The notes below the pieces were generated by a model that made no database searches, was not told the origin of the DNA, and was given only the letters and a program-made list of their open reading frames with translations. A program made the position numbers and the translations under genes. This document shows, one piece after another, positions 1 to 6,036 of a stretch of DNA of 9,305 nt (position 1 is its first letter; every line of letters starts with the position of its first letter). Origin of the DNA: an uncultured Clostridia bacterium. Its GTDB lineage: Bacteria; Bacillota; Clostridia; Oscillospirales; Ruminococcaceae. The stretch spans positions 1 to 9,305 of the forward strand of contig CAMEYZ010000072.1 in the NCBI GenBank assembly GCA_945947715.1, written 5' to 3'.

Positions 1-382
1 ACTTTGCCTGAAGCACAGGTATCATCTTTTCAAACAGCGGACTGTAGAAAAGCACCGAAATATCCGCGCGGATAAGCAGGTCGATGATATCCTCGCAGGA
101 AAGCTGTGCGTCCAGCGGAACGATGACATTCCCGCTCATGACCGTGCCGAAATAGCAGGTCAGATAATCATAGGAGGTAGGTCCGATAACTGCCGCATGG
201 AGCTTTTCCCCAGACAGCTCTTTCAGATAGAAAGCCACCCTAAGGCTGTCAGAGCAGAACTCCGAGAAGCTTTTTTCGGCGATCTCTCCGCCCCTTTTCT
301 CCTTGACAAAGGTCTTATCTCCGTACTCTGCGGCAGAATTTACCACCAGATCGGCAAGTGTTTTTACAGCTGACTTATCCAT
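1..382 (-). CDS. AMP-forming acyl-CoA synthetase / acyl-ACP ligase, N-terminal fragment (runs off left edge)
   Basis: The reading frame is open from the ATG at 382-380 to the window edge, about 127 codons. The visible part matches the N-terminal region of ANL-superfamily (AMP-binding, PF00501) ligases: an opening like TLADLVVNSAAEYGDKTF, then AAVIGPTSYDYLTCYFGTVMSG and IVPLDAQLSCEDIIDLLIRAD, which follow the usual order of an early fold, the 'G...G.V..PL' stretch and the helix after it. These enzymes activate a carboxylic acid as an acyl-adenylate and pass it to CoA or a carrier thiol. The ATP-binding P-loop and A-domain core motifs lie outside the window, so substrate and acceptor cannot be read. 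A ribosome site (GGAAAGGAAAA, minus strand, 388-398) precedes the ATG. The start is only 22 bases past the acyl carrier protein stop, so the two are probably co-transcribed and the ligase may load that carrier (inference). It could be a fatty acyl-CoA ligase or an NRPS-like stand-alone adenylation protein. Confidence 0.85.
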   Translation of the reverse strand, partial: MDKSAVKTLADLVVNSAAEYGDKTFVKEKRGGEIAEKSFSEFCSDSLRVAFYLKELSGEKLHAAVIGPTSYDYLTCYFGTVMSGNVIVPLDAQLSCEDIIDLLIRADISVLFYSPLFEKMIPVLQAK

Positions 383-404
383 TTATATTTTCCTTTCCGC
401 TTTT

Positions 405-638
405 TTACTTTGCATTCTTAAGCTTTTCAAGGTAATCTACCGCGTCCTGTACAGTGGAAAGCTTTGCGATCTCCTCTTCGTCAACTGTCACGCCGAGAGT
501 ATCCTCAAGCTCGCCCAGCATGCTCATAAAGTCAAAGGAATTGAATCCCAGATCCTCGATAAACTTTGAATCGGGAGTTACAGCGTCGGGTTCTACCTCG
601 ACATAGTTCAGAATAAGCTCTTTTATCTGTTCGTACAT
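405..638 (-). CDS. Stand-alone acyl carrier protein (phosphopantetheine-binding)
   Basis: A small acidic protein of 77 residues with the four-helix carrier fold pattern. It opens MYEQIKELILNYVEV, has the phosphopantetheine attachment region IEDLGFNSFDFMSMLGELED, and ends with an EEEIAKLSTVQDAVDYLEKL helix typical of ACP and PCP proteins. The serine expected to carry 4'-phosphopantetheine is Ser34. The usual D-S-L is here N-S-F, so it is a divergent carrier rather than the housekeeping AcpP. Two ATGs are possible, at 644 (79 aa) and 638 (77 aa). The GAGAGG site (648-653) lies 3 bases from the first and 9 from the second, so I prefer 638. It lies 23 bases after the condensation-like gene and 22 before the AMP ligase, implying one mRNA. 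Its likely role is to hold the acyl or aminoacyl group made by the ligase and used by the condensation protein. It could carry an amino acid rather than a fatty acid. Confidence 0.92.
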   Translation of the reverse strand: MYEQIKELILNYVEVEPDAVTPDSKFIEDLGFNSFDFMSMLGELEDTLGVTVDEEEIAKLSTVQDAVDYLEKLKNAK

Positions 639-661
639 GTTCATAATCCTCTCATATCAAT

Positions 662-2077
662 TTATATCATTTCAAGTATTTCGCCGATAGTTCTGTCCTT
701 ATCCTCAATGCCTCTGAAAAGCGCACGGCAGAAATAGTAGTAGAACACTTCCATTTCCTGTGCAGTAACAGCGTCCTTCTTGTATTCAAAGTTGAAGTTG
801 AGGCCGTTATCCTCGGGACGATGCATTATCGTCAGATACAGCGGCTGAGCAGCAGTGCCGTTGGTGTACCAGTAGCTCTTGTAGGGGATATCGGGCATTT
901 CGGGAGAATTTTTCTGCATTGTCAGCGGCTGATAGGTAAGGCTTATGCTCTCGTAGCTGGCACCCGGAGCAAGATGAAGCTCCTTGCTTCTTCTCATGGT
1001 CAGCTCAACGGGATCAAAGTTTGCGTGTCTGAATATGCGCATCTGCTCTTTCTGTATCTCCTTGACGCCCTCTAAGAAGGTGAGCTCAGGCTCTAAGATG
1101 GTACGCAGCGGGAAATAGTGTATTCTTGTTCCGCCGCAGCGCTTTTCGAGGACAGTTCCTCTTCTGGCAACATTGGTCTTGACGGAAACATCCTTTTCGC
1201 CGTTGTTGAACTGCGAAAGCACAGTGCGCAGTCCCATATGCAGCAGGCTTGTCATGGGAACGTTATTCTCGGAGCAGAAATCAAGAAGTCTCTTGGTAGG
1301 CTCTGCTTCCAGCTTATATGTAGAAATAGCCGCTTCAATAGTCCTGGAAACGATGACCGCACTGCGGAGATTCGGATTTCCGCTTTCTCTGCGCTGAGTA
1401 ACAAGTCTACCTACACCGTTGAAATCGGTATACATAGGCTCGGGACGGGCAAGCTCATTCATCCAGAATTCCTCGTCACGCTTTCTTGCGGCAGAATCAG
1501 CCTCGTACTCCAGGTCCTTTTCAAGAGCCTTGATATAGGAGGTCATGGGAGCAGGCATCTTCGTGCCATAGCAGAGCGAGCAGTATATCTCCAGAATATC
1601 TTTTTCAAATACTATGAGTGAGCTTGAGTCCATAGTCATATGGTCAAACTTGGCATACACGCCGTTGTAACCGTCGGGGAGCTTCACCATAACGATGCGG
1701 TTCATCGGAGAATTGTAGCGTTCAAAGGGGATACCTGTCCAGCGGCGCATCTCATTGTGGGCGGCCTCCTCGCGCCAGTTGGAGAAATCCACAAACTCGA
1801 TATCCCTGTCCTCAGTGGGGACGATATACTGCCATGTCTCGCCCTCCTCGTCCAGCACAAAACGCAGACGCATCGCCTCGCAGCGTTCATAGGCCATATA
1901 GATAGCCTTTTTCAGCAGATTGAAGTCAACGTCCTGCTTTACGTACAGTCCCGTGCCGATATTGAGCACCTGATGTGCGGGACAATACTTCACAGTAAAG
2001 TTGTGCATTCTTGTAGCAGCCGCCAGCGGATAGCACTTCATTTCTGCGCCATTGATGTTGATTATCTTCTCTTTCAT
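662..2077 (-). CDS. Stand-alone condensation-domain-like acyltransferase (CAT/NRPS C-domain superfamily)
   Basis: The protein has 471 residues, the size of a single condensation domain (about 450). It starts with a C-domain-like YPLAAATRMHNF stretch (about 17-28), followed by DFNLLKKAIYMAYERCEAMRLRF, the helix and strand that open this fold. The active-site motif is KFDHMTMDSSS (about 143-153): the catalytic His146 and structural Asp150 of HHxxxDG are present, but the first His is Asp and the Gly is Ser. The C-terminal half has NVPMTSLLHMGLRTVLSQF and TNVARRG segments resembling the second lobe. Such enzymes join an acyl donor on a carrier protein to an amine or hydroxyl acceptor. It is not fused to A or T domains; the carrier and ligase are separate neighbours downstream. 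An in-frame TTG at 2083 gives a longer form, but AAAGGGG (2087-2093) lies 9 bases from the ATG at 2077, so I use that. It could be an alcohol acetyltransferase-like enzyme or a non-catalytic C-domain homologue. Substrate unknown. Confidence 0.8.
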   Translation of the reverse strand: MKEKIININGAEMKCYPLAAATRMHNFTVKYCPAHQVLNIGTGLYVKQDVDFNLLKKAIYMAYERCEAMRLRFVLDEEGETWQYIVPTEDRDIEFVDFSNWREEAAHNEMRRWTGIPFERYNSPMNRIVMVKLPDGYNGVYAKFDHMTMDSSSLIVFEKDILEIYCSLCYGTKMPAPMTSYIKALEKDLEYEADSAARKRDEEFWMNELARPEPMYTDFNGVGRLVTQRRESGNPNLRSAVIVSRTIEAAISTYKLEAEPTKRLLDFCSENNVPMTSLLHMGLRTVLSQFNNGEKDVSVKTNVARRGTVLEKRCGGTRIHYFPLRTILEPELTFLEGVKEIQKEQMRIFRHANFDPVELTMRRSKELHLAPGASYESISLTYQPLTMQKNSPEMPDIPYKSYWYTNGTAAQPLYLTIMHRPEDNGLNFNFEYKKDAVTAQEMEVFYYYFCRALFRGIEDKDRTIGEILEMI

Positions 2078-2086
2078 ATTCAAATT

Positions 2087-2093
2087 CCCCTTT
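2087..2093 (-). promoter_or_regulatory. Ribosome binding site deciding the condensation-like gene start
   Basis: Minus-strand AAAGGGG lies 9 bases upstream of the ATG at 2077 but only 3 bases from the in-frame TTG at 2083. This favours the ATG as the true start. Confidence 0.6.
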
Positions 2094-2176
2094 CGGAATA
2101 AGATCCATATTATCCATAGTCCATATTCAAAGGCAGAACCGATGTCCGCCTGACATAATCGCAGAAAAAACGGTCA

Positions 2177-3136
2177 TTACATATACTTTTCGGTAAACTC
2201 CGTCACGGTATCCTCGTACAGCTTCTGATTTTCGTAGAGGGAAGCCGCATGGCTGGCATTTTCAACGATAAGCAGCTTTTTCTCCGAGGTGCAGGCCTCG
2301 TAATTTTTCAGGCTCATTTCAGTGGGGACGAAATCATCGTCCTTTCCGTGAATGAAGAGTATGGGACAGTGAGCCTTTTTCACCGAATCAAGGGTGGAGA
2401 AATCCTGAAAGCCGTAGCCCGCCTTTTTCCTGCAGAGCATATCGTTGATGTTCATCACCGGGAAGGGCGGCAGATGATAATCCCGCTTTAAAATATGAGC
2501 GAAAACATCATAGGGCGAGGTAAAGCCGCAGTCTGCAACGATGCACTTCACCGTATCGGGCAGCTCGTCCATGCCCGACGCCATAAGTATGGTAGCCGCT
2601 CCCATGGATATGCCGTGAAGCATCACCTTCTTTGCGCCGTTAAAACGTTCGTTTATGTACTTCACCCATGAGATGCAGTCAAAGCGGTCAAGTATGCCAA
2701 ATCCTATGTACTTACCCTCGCTCTTTCCGTGAGCGCGGTTATCGACGATAAGACAGTCATAGCCTCGGTCGTGATAATAGTGAGAAAGTGTGGAAAAGTC
2801 ATTGCTTCCGCAGCTGGTGTAGCCATGGAATCCGATAACGAGCTTATCGGTCTCGGTATCCGCAGGCAGATAATCCGCATGAAGAGTTATGCCGTCTCTG
2901 GCTTTTATGGTAACATGCTCCAGCGGCTGAGCCATGAGCCATTCCTTATTAGGGTGGATTATCTTCTTATACTCCTCCCACTTTGTCATATCCGCCATTT
3001 CGCTGACGTCCACACGGACCTCGTCCTGGCGGGGTATTACCCTGTTAAAAAGATAGACTGCTCCCGCAGTGCTGCCCGCAGCAAGAAGAACTGCGCCCAC
3101 AGCAGCTGCTCCCGTTACTATTCCGGAAGTGCTCAT
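2177..3136 (-). CDS. Membrane-anchored alpha/beta hydrolase (serine hydrolase family)
   Basis: The protein has 319 residues. The N-terminus (about 5-31) is a Gly/Ala/Val-rich hydrophobic segment with no signal-peptidase site I can identify, so it is probably a membrane anchor; which face of the membrane the enzyme lies on is unclear. The hydrolase core follows: FHGYTSCGSN (about 103-112, oxyanion-loop HG), VDNRAHGKSEGKY (about 131-143), the nucleophile elbow HGISMGA with Ser177, DCGFTSP, HGKDDDFVP with the likely acid Asp267, and ENASHAAS with the catalytic His296. The triad is therefore complete. Relatives are general esterases, lipases or thioesterase-like enzymes, so substrate cannot be called. 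It is the first gene after the promoter at about 3299-3327 and lies 99 bases before the condensation-like gene with no terminator between, so it probably belongs to the same unit. It may release or remodel the carrier-bound product (inference). Minus-strand AAAGGA precedes the ATG at 9 bases. Confidence 0.88.
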   Translation of the reverse strand: MSTSGIVTGAAAVGAVLLAAGSTAGAVYLFNRVIPRQDEVRVDVSEMADMTKWEEYKKIIHPNKEWLMAQPLEHVTIKARDGITLHADYLPADTETDKLVIGFHGYTSCGSNDFSTLSHYYHDRGYDCLIVDNRAHGKSEGKYIGFGILDRFDCISWVKYINERFNGAKKVMLHGISMGAATILMASGMDELPDTVKCIVADCGFTSPYDVFAHILKRDYHLPPFPVMNINDMLCRKKAGYGFQDFSTLDSVKKAHCPILFIHGKDDDFVPTEMSLKNYEACTSEKKLLIVENASHAASLYENQKLYEDTVTEFTEKYM

Positions 3137-3264
3137 TATACATCGTCCTTTCGCAAACGTAAATTGTCCTTTAGCTTATCAGCCCGTATGCAGAGGATAT
3201 CCGACGCACACAGGGCGTTTCTTGTCACTTTTCTGCCGAGTCGCAGAACTTGGCTCTGAATTTC

Positions 3265-3289
3265 AGTTTTCGACCGCAGTTCGAAAACT
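3265..3289 (-). other. Leader hairpin (9-bp inverted repeat) in the hydrolase 5' UTR
   Basis: The perfect inverted repeat AGTTTTCGA / TCGAAAACT (3265-3273 and 3281-3289) has a 7-base loop. It sits just downstream of the predicted transcription start of the minus-strand unit, so it would be at the 5' end of a leader of about 155 bases. No T-run follows it, so it is not a terminator. It may protect the mRNA 5' end or be a second, imperfect operator, because it contains the TTTTCGACCG string that also borders the promoter palindrome. Confidence 0.5.
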
Positions 3290-3298
3290 TCTGTAATT

Positions 3299-3327
3299 AT
3301 AATATCATATTTTCGACCGTCGGTCAA
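3299..3327 (-). promoter_or_regulatory. Sigma-A promoter for the hydrolase/condensation/ACP/ligase unit
   Basis: On the minus strand TTGACC (3327-3322) is followed after exactly 17 bases by TATTAT (3304-3299). A TATAAT overlaps it three bases on, at a less favourable 20-base spacing. It lies downstream of the terminator at 3393-3430 and about 165 bases before the hydrolase ATG, so it is the likely start of the left-hand transcription unit. Its -35 hexamer overlaps a palindrome, which suggests repression. Confidence 0.75.
3315..3325. promoter_or_regulatory. Palindromic operator GACCG-T-CGGTC, TetR-like
   Basis: A perfect 5+1+5 dyad covers part of the -35 hexamer and the adjoining spacer of the minus-strand promoter. 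Short GC-centred palindromes over a -35 are typical of TetR/AcrR-family operators, and a dimer bound here would block RNA polymerase. No TetR gene lies in the window, so the regulator is unassigned. The dyad is seen directly; the family is inference. Confidence 0.55.
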
Positions 3328-3392
3328 GTATAATTTAGAAGATTTTTTCAGCGATATTTTGGAAGATATGACAACATTATTAATAATTTGAC

Positions 3393-3430
3393 AAAAAAAT
3401 CAGCTGCCACCCATCACAACGGGCAGCAGC
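3393..3430 (-). terminator. Rho-independent terminator of the 2-oxoacid:ferredoxin oxidoreductase operon
   Basis: On the minus strand GCTGCTGCCC pairs with GGGTGGCAGC (10 pairs, two of them G-T) around an 8-base loop. TGA and then seven T follow. It begins 16 bases after the gamma-subunit stop and ends the five-gene operon. Confidence 0.88.
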
Positions 3431-3446
3431 CGATAAATATATTCAT

Positions 3447-3989
3447 TTAATAGGCATAACCGAGCTCCAGCGCCTTGATATTTTTCTCCAGAAGCTCAGG
3501 CTTTGAAGGAGGAACTATCTTCTTGAATGCCTCCTTCACCGCAGAAAGAGTAAAATCTCCCAGGCGGTTCCCGCACTCCTTTAGCATATTTCCCAGCAGC
3601 ACGATATTTCCCATACCTGTCAGACCGTTCTTGTCTGCCAGCTCAGAAGCAGGTATCTTATGAAACTCCACGTCCTCACGGACAGTTTCCCTTTCGGTCA
3701 TTGCACTGTCAGCAAAGATTATTCCGCCGCTTTTGACCTTGCTTTCAAAGCGGTCAAAGCTGGGGGTGTTCATAACAGCAAGGATATCAGGGCTGGTCAC
3801 CAGCGGCGAGCCTATCTTGTCGTCGGAAATGCAGACGGAGCAGTTAGCTGTGCCGCCCCTCATTTCAGGACCATAGGAAGGCAGCCATGATATCTCCTTA
3901 CCCATATCCATTCCACTGTACGCAAGGGTCTTTCCTGCGAACAGAATCCCCTGTCCGCCAAAGCCCGAAAAAATTATTTCAGTAAGCAT
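3447..3989 (-). CDS. 2-oxoacid:ferredoxin oxidoreductase, gamma subunit
   Basis: The protein has 180 residues, normal for the free-standing gamma subunit (PF01558, pyruvate/ketoisovalerate ferredoxin oxidoreductase catalytic domain). The family's N-terminal nucleotide-fold loop GFGGQG is at 9-14, the conserved SYGPEMRGGTANCSV at about 38-52, and a GLTGMGNIVLLGNML segment further on. In four-subunit enzymes (KorABCD / VOR type) this subunit completes the CoA-binding and domain-interface part of the cytoplasmic complex. It is the last gene of the operon, 25 bases after the beta subunit, with an AAGGAGA ribosome site, and is followed by the terminator. The set of subunits says 2-oxoacid oxidoreductase; the choice between 2-oxoisovalerate and 2-oxoglutarate cannot be settled from this subunit. 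Confidence 0.95.
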   Translation of the reverse strand: MLTEIIFSGFGGQGILFAGKTLAYSGMDMGKEISWLPSYGPEMRGGTANCSVCISDDKIGSPLVTSPDILAVMNTPSFDRFESKVKSGGIIFADSAMTERETVREDVEFHKIPASELADKNGLTGMGNIVLLGNMLKECGNRLGDFTLSAVKEAFKKIVPPSKPELLEKNIKALELGYAY

Positions 3990-4014
3990 AATTGATATCT
4001 CCTTAACTTAGCAC

Positions 4015-4767
4015 TTATTGACCGTTCCATACGTCGGTATCACGATAAACTCCCAGCGGATAGTACGGTATCATCTCGCTGCGAAGTCTTTCCATGGCCT
4101 CGGAGGGAGTCATGCCCCAGTTTGTGGGACAGGTGGAAAGAATCTCCACAATGGAAAATCCCCGCTTATTTATCTGATTTTCAAAGGCCTTCTTTATGGC
4201 AGCCTTTGCTTCCTTTATGTGAGGAACGCTGTCCACTGCCACTCTCTGCGCAAGAGCTGTTCCGTCCAGTGTGGCAAGCATTTCGCACATTCTCACAGGA
4301 AAGCCGTTCATCTCAGGCTTTCTGCCATAGGGAGTGGTCTGGGTGACCTGTCCGGGGATAGTGGTGGGCGCCATCTGTCCGCCCGTCATGCCATAAATCG
4401 TGTTGTTGACGAAAATAACGGTGATATTTTCACCTCTTGCAGCAGCGTGGACCGTTTCGCAGGTGCCTATGGCAGCAAGGTCACCATCTCCCTGATAGGT
4501 GAACACTGTAAGGTCGGGATTTGCACGCTTTACTCCCGTTGCAACGGCAGGTGCTCTTCCGTGAGGAGCCTCTATCATATCACAGCCGAAATAATCATAA
4601 GCCGTTACCGCACAGCCTACCGGACATATTCCCACAGTATCTCCCTCGATACCAAGCTCGTCTATGACCTCCGCCGTTATGCGGTGGATAATTCCGTGGG
4701 TGCAGCCCGGACAATAATGGAGCGGCACATCGCACAGTGCCTTCGGACGATCAAATACTACCTGCAT
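4015..4767 (-). CDS. 2-oxoacid:ferredoxin oxidoreductase, beta (thiamine pyrophosphate) subunit
   Basis: The protein has 250 residues. HYCPGCTHG (17-25) with Cys19 and Cys22 is the family's N-terminal signature. ICPVGCAV (47-54) and APHGRAPAVATGVKRANPD (67-85) follow. The thiamine pyrophosphate/Mg motif runs from GDGD (93-96) to NN (121-122), then YGMTGGQMAPTT. The subunit carries the catalytic TPP that decarboxylates the 2-oxoacid and passes electrons to ferredoxin. The frame is open upstream to 4875, but the real start is the ATG at 4767: GGGGAG sits 8 bases before it and the protein then begins like its relatives. This start overlaps the end of the alpha gene by 10 bases (ATGCAGGTAG), a sign of translational coupling and equal subunit amounts. 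No linking FeS domain is fused; electrons probably leave through the separate ferredoxin subunit. Confidence 0.95.
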   Translation of the reverse strand: MQVVFDRPKALCDVPLHYCPGCTHGIIHRITAEVIDELGIEGDTVGICPVGCAVTAYDYFGCDMIEAPHGRAPAVATGVKRANPDLTVFTYQGDGDLAAIGTCETVHAAARGENITVIFVNNTIYGMTGGQMAPTTIPGQVTQTTPYGRKPEMNGFPVRMCEMLATLDGTALAQRVAVDSVPHIKEAKAAIKKAFENQINKRGFSIVEILSTCPTNWGMTPSEAMERLRSEMIPYYPLGVYRDTDVWNGQ

Positions 4768-5831
4768 TCTGCCTTCTCCCCTTTCATGCTGCACACTTCT
4801 ATCTCGTGCAGTATCTCTTCCGCAGACGGGATATTTCCGCCTGTTCTTCCGTAAAAATACACCGGCAGACGACATTCGGTATATAGCTTTATATCGTCTA
4901 TCATCTGTCCCATATTCATCTCCACATCGAGGATAGCCTTCGCATTTCCGACCGCCTCGTTAAGCTCCTTCTTCGGGAAGGGATATAGTGTCTTCGGACG
5001 GAAAAGTCCTGCTCGGATACCCTTTTCGCGGGCGTTGTTCACTGCTGTTTCGGCAATTCTGGCAGCTGCTCCGAAGCCCGTCACCACGATATCTGCGTCC
5101 TCGCAGAGATAGCTTTCCGCGTCGGGGAGCTCATTCTCCACCTGTTCATAGCGCTTATATCGGCTGCGCACCGAATCCTCCAGGATATCGGGCTTTAAAT
5201 ACAACGAATTGATTATGTTATGCTCACGCTTATTTTTGTGGCCGCTGCATGCCCAGGGCTTTTCCACGGGGTTGACCTCTCTGTCGGGGAACTCCACCGG
5301 CTCCATCATCTGCCCCATTAGGCCGTCAGACAGTATCATCGCAGGCATGCGGTACTTATCCGCCATATCAAAGGCAAGATAGGTCATATCCACGGTTTCC
5401 TGAACGGAGGACGGCGCGAACACCAGCATATGAAAATCACCGTGACCCGGAGCCTTCACCGCCTGATTATAATCCGACTGTGCAGGCTGTATGCCGCCCA
5501 GTCCCGGACCACCTCTCTCAACATTCACGATAACACATGGCAGGTCGGAAGCTGCAATATATGATATGCCCTCGCTTTTCAGCGATATTCCGGGAGATGA
5601 GCTGGATGTCATCGCTCTCACACCCGAAGCCGCAGCTCCGAGGGTCATGTTAATGGCAGCTATCTCGCTTTCCGCCTGGAGAAAAACTCCACCGCGTTTT
5701 GCCATATGCTTTGCGAGGTATGCGGAAATCTCCGTCTGCGGGGTTATGGGATAGCCGAAAAAGCATTTGCAGCCGGCCCTCATTGCCGCCTCAGCGAGAG
5801 CCTCGTTTCCCTTCATAAGAACCTTGCTCAT
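4758..5831 (-). CDS. vorB: 2-oxoacid:ferredoxin oxidoreductase, alpha subunit (VorB-type, 3-methyl-2-oxobutanoate)
   Basis: The protein has 357 residues, the usual alpha length. It begins MSKVLMKGNEALAEAAMRAG and has GYPITPQTEI (26-35), LQAESEIAAINMTLGAA (51-67, with the Glu of the TPP site), TSSSSPGISLKSEGISY (75-91), ERGGPGLGGIQPAQSDY (105-121) and a C-terminal transketolase-like domain with FRPKTLYPFP (277-286). This pattern closely resembles proteins annotated VorB, the 2-ketoisovalerate:ferredoxin oxidoreductase alpha subunit; the substrate remains an inference. It binds the pyrimidine side of TPP and the oxoacid. The frame extends to 5861, but I chose the ATG at 5831: AGAGGAG lies 8 bases ahead, and the start falls one base after the ferredoxin stop. 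In rumen anaerobes the enzyme can run as a reductive carboxylase, making valine or isoleucine precursors from branched acyl-CoA, or oxidatively in amino-acid fermentation. Confidence 0.93.
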   Translation of the reverse strand: MSKVLMKGNEALAEAAMRAGCKCFFGYPITPQTEISAYLAKHMAKRGGVFLQAESEIAAINMTLGAAASGVRAMTSSSSPGISLKSEGISYIAASDLPCVIVNVERGGPGLGGIQPAQSDYNQAVKAPGHGDFHMLVFAPSSVQETVDMTYLAFDMADKYRMPAMILSDGLMGQMMEPVEFPDREVNPVEKPWACSGHKNKREHNIINSLYLKPDILEDSVRSRYKRYEQVENELPDAESYLCEDADIVVTGFGAAARIAETAVNNAREKGIRAGLFRPKTLYPFPKKELNEAVGNAKAILDVEMNMGQMIDDIKLYTECRLPVYFYGRTGGNIPSAEEILHEIEVCSMKGEKAECR

Positions 5832-5832
5832 T

Positions 5833-6036
5833 TTAGTTGCTCCTCTCCACCCGAATAGCACAGTCGGGACATATCACCCCGCACATTGTGCAGGAGATAC
5901 ACTTTGAATTATCAACACATTCCGCAGAATAATATCCCTTGGAATTGCGTTGCTGTCCGATACGGACGATCTTCTTGGGGCAGACCTCAGTACAAAGTCC
6001 GCAGCCCTTGCATCTTTCGGAATTAATCGTAATCAT
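5833..6036 (-). CDS. 2x[4Fe-4S] ferredoxin (delta) subunit of the oxidoreductase
   Basis: The protein has 67 residues with two complete CxxCxxCxxxCP clusters: Cys9, 12, 15, 19 and Cys46, 49, 52, 56. This is the classic 2[4Fe-4S] layout of delta subunits in four-subunit 2-oxoacid oxidoreductases. A further Cys40 is not part of either motif. It should carry electrons between the TPP subunit and free ferredoxin. The frame has an earlier ATG at 6054, but AAAGG at 6045-6049 lies 8 bases from the ATG at 6036. That ATG also forms an ATGA overlap with the stop of the NTPase gene, so I prefer it. The alpha-subunit gene begins one base after its stop. It could act as a free ferredoxin, but its place directly before the alpha gene points to a bound subunit. 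Confidence 0.93.
   Translation of the reverse strand: MITINSERCKGCGLCTEVCPKKIVRIGQQRNSKGYYSAECVDNSKCISCTMCGVICPDCAIRVERSN

Noticed and set aside
1118..2101. Several plus-strand open frames opposite the condensation-like gene
   Set aside because: They are mirror frames of a real gene with recognisable superfamily motifs; none has a plausible ribosome site or family match.
2137..2151. Short hairpin (ATGTC/GACAT, minus strand) between hydrolase and condensation gene
   Set aside because: A 5-bp stem without a following T-run; the T-run lies on its 5' side, so it cannot act as an intrinsic terminator.
3136..3327. Minus-strand 63-codon open frame ending in a TAATG overlap with the hydrolase start
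   Set aside because: Its TTG start lies within the predicted promoter, there is no ATG after the predicted transcription start, and no ribosome site. The TAATG overlap is probably chance; the stretch is best read as a 5' leader.
3388..3440. Plus-strand TTGACA as a promoter
   Set aside because: No -10 hexamer occurs at 16-18 bases, and the hexamer lies in the terminator T-run region with no plus-strand gene downstream.
4018..4854. Long plus-strand open frame (278 codons) across the oxidoreductase beta gene
   Set aside because: It is antisense to a clear TPP-subunit gene; its translation is low-complexity, Cys/Arg/Ser-rich and matches no family. The coding strand has an intact frame, ribosome site and motifs.
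4768..4875. Longer N-terminus for the beta subunit
   Set aside because: The added 36 residues are basic and do not resemble the family. They overlap the alpha coding sequence far more than usual, and the ribosome site belongs to the ATG at 4767.
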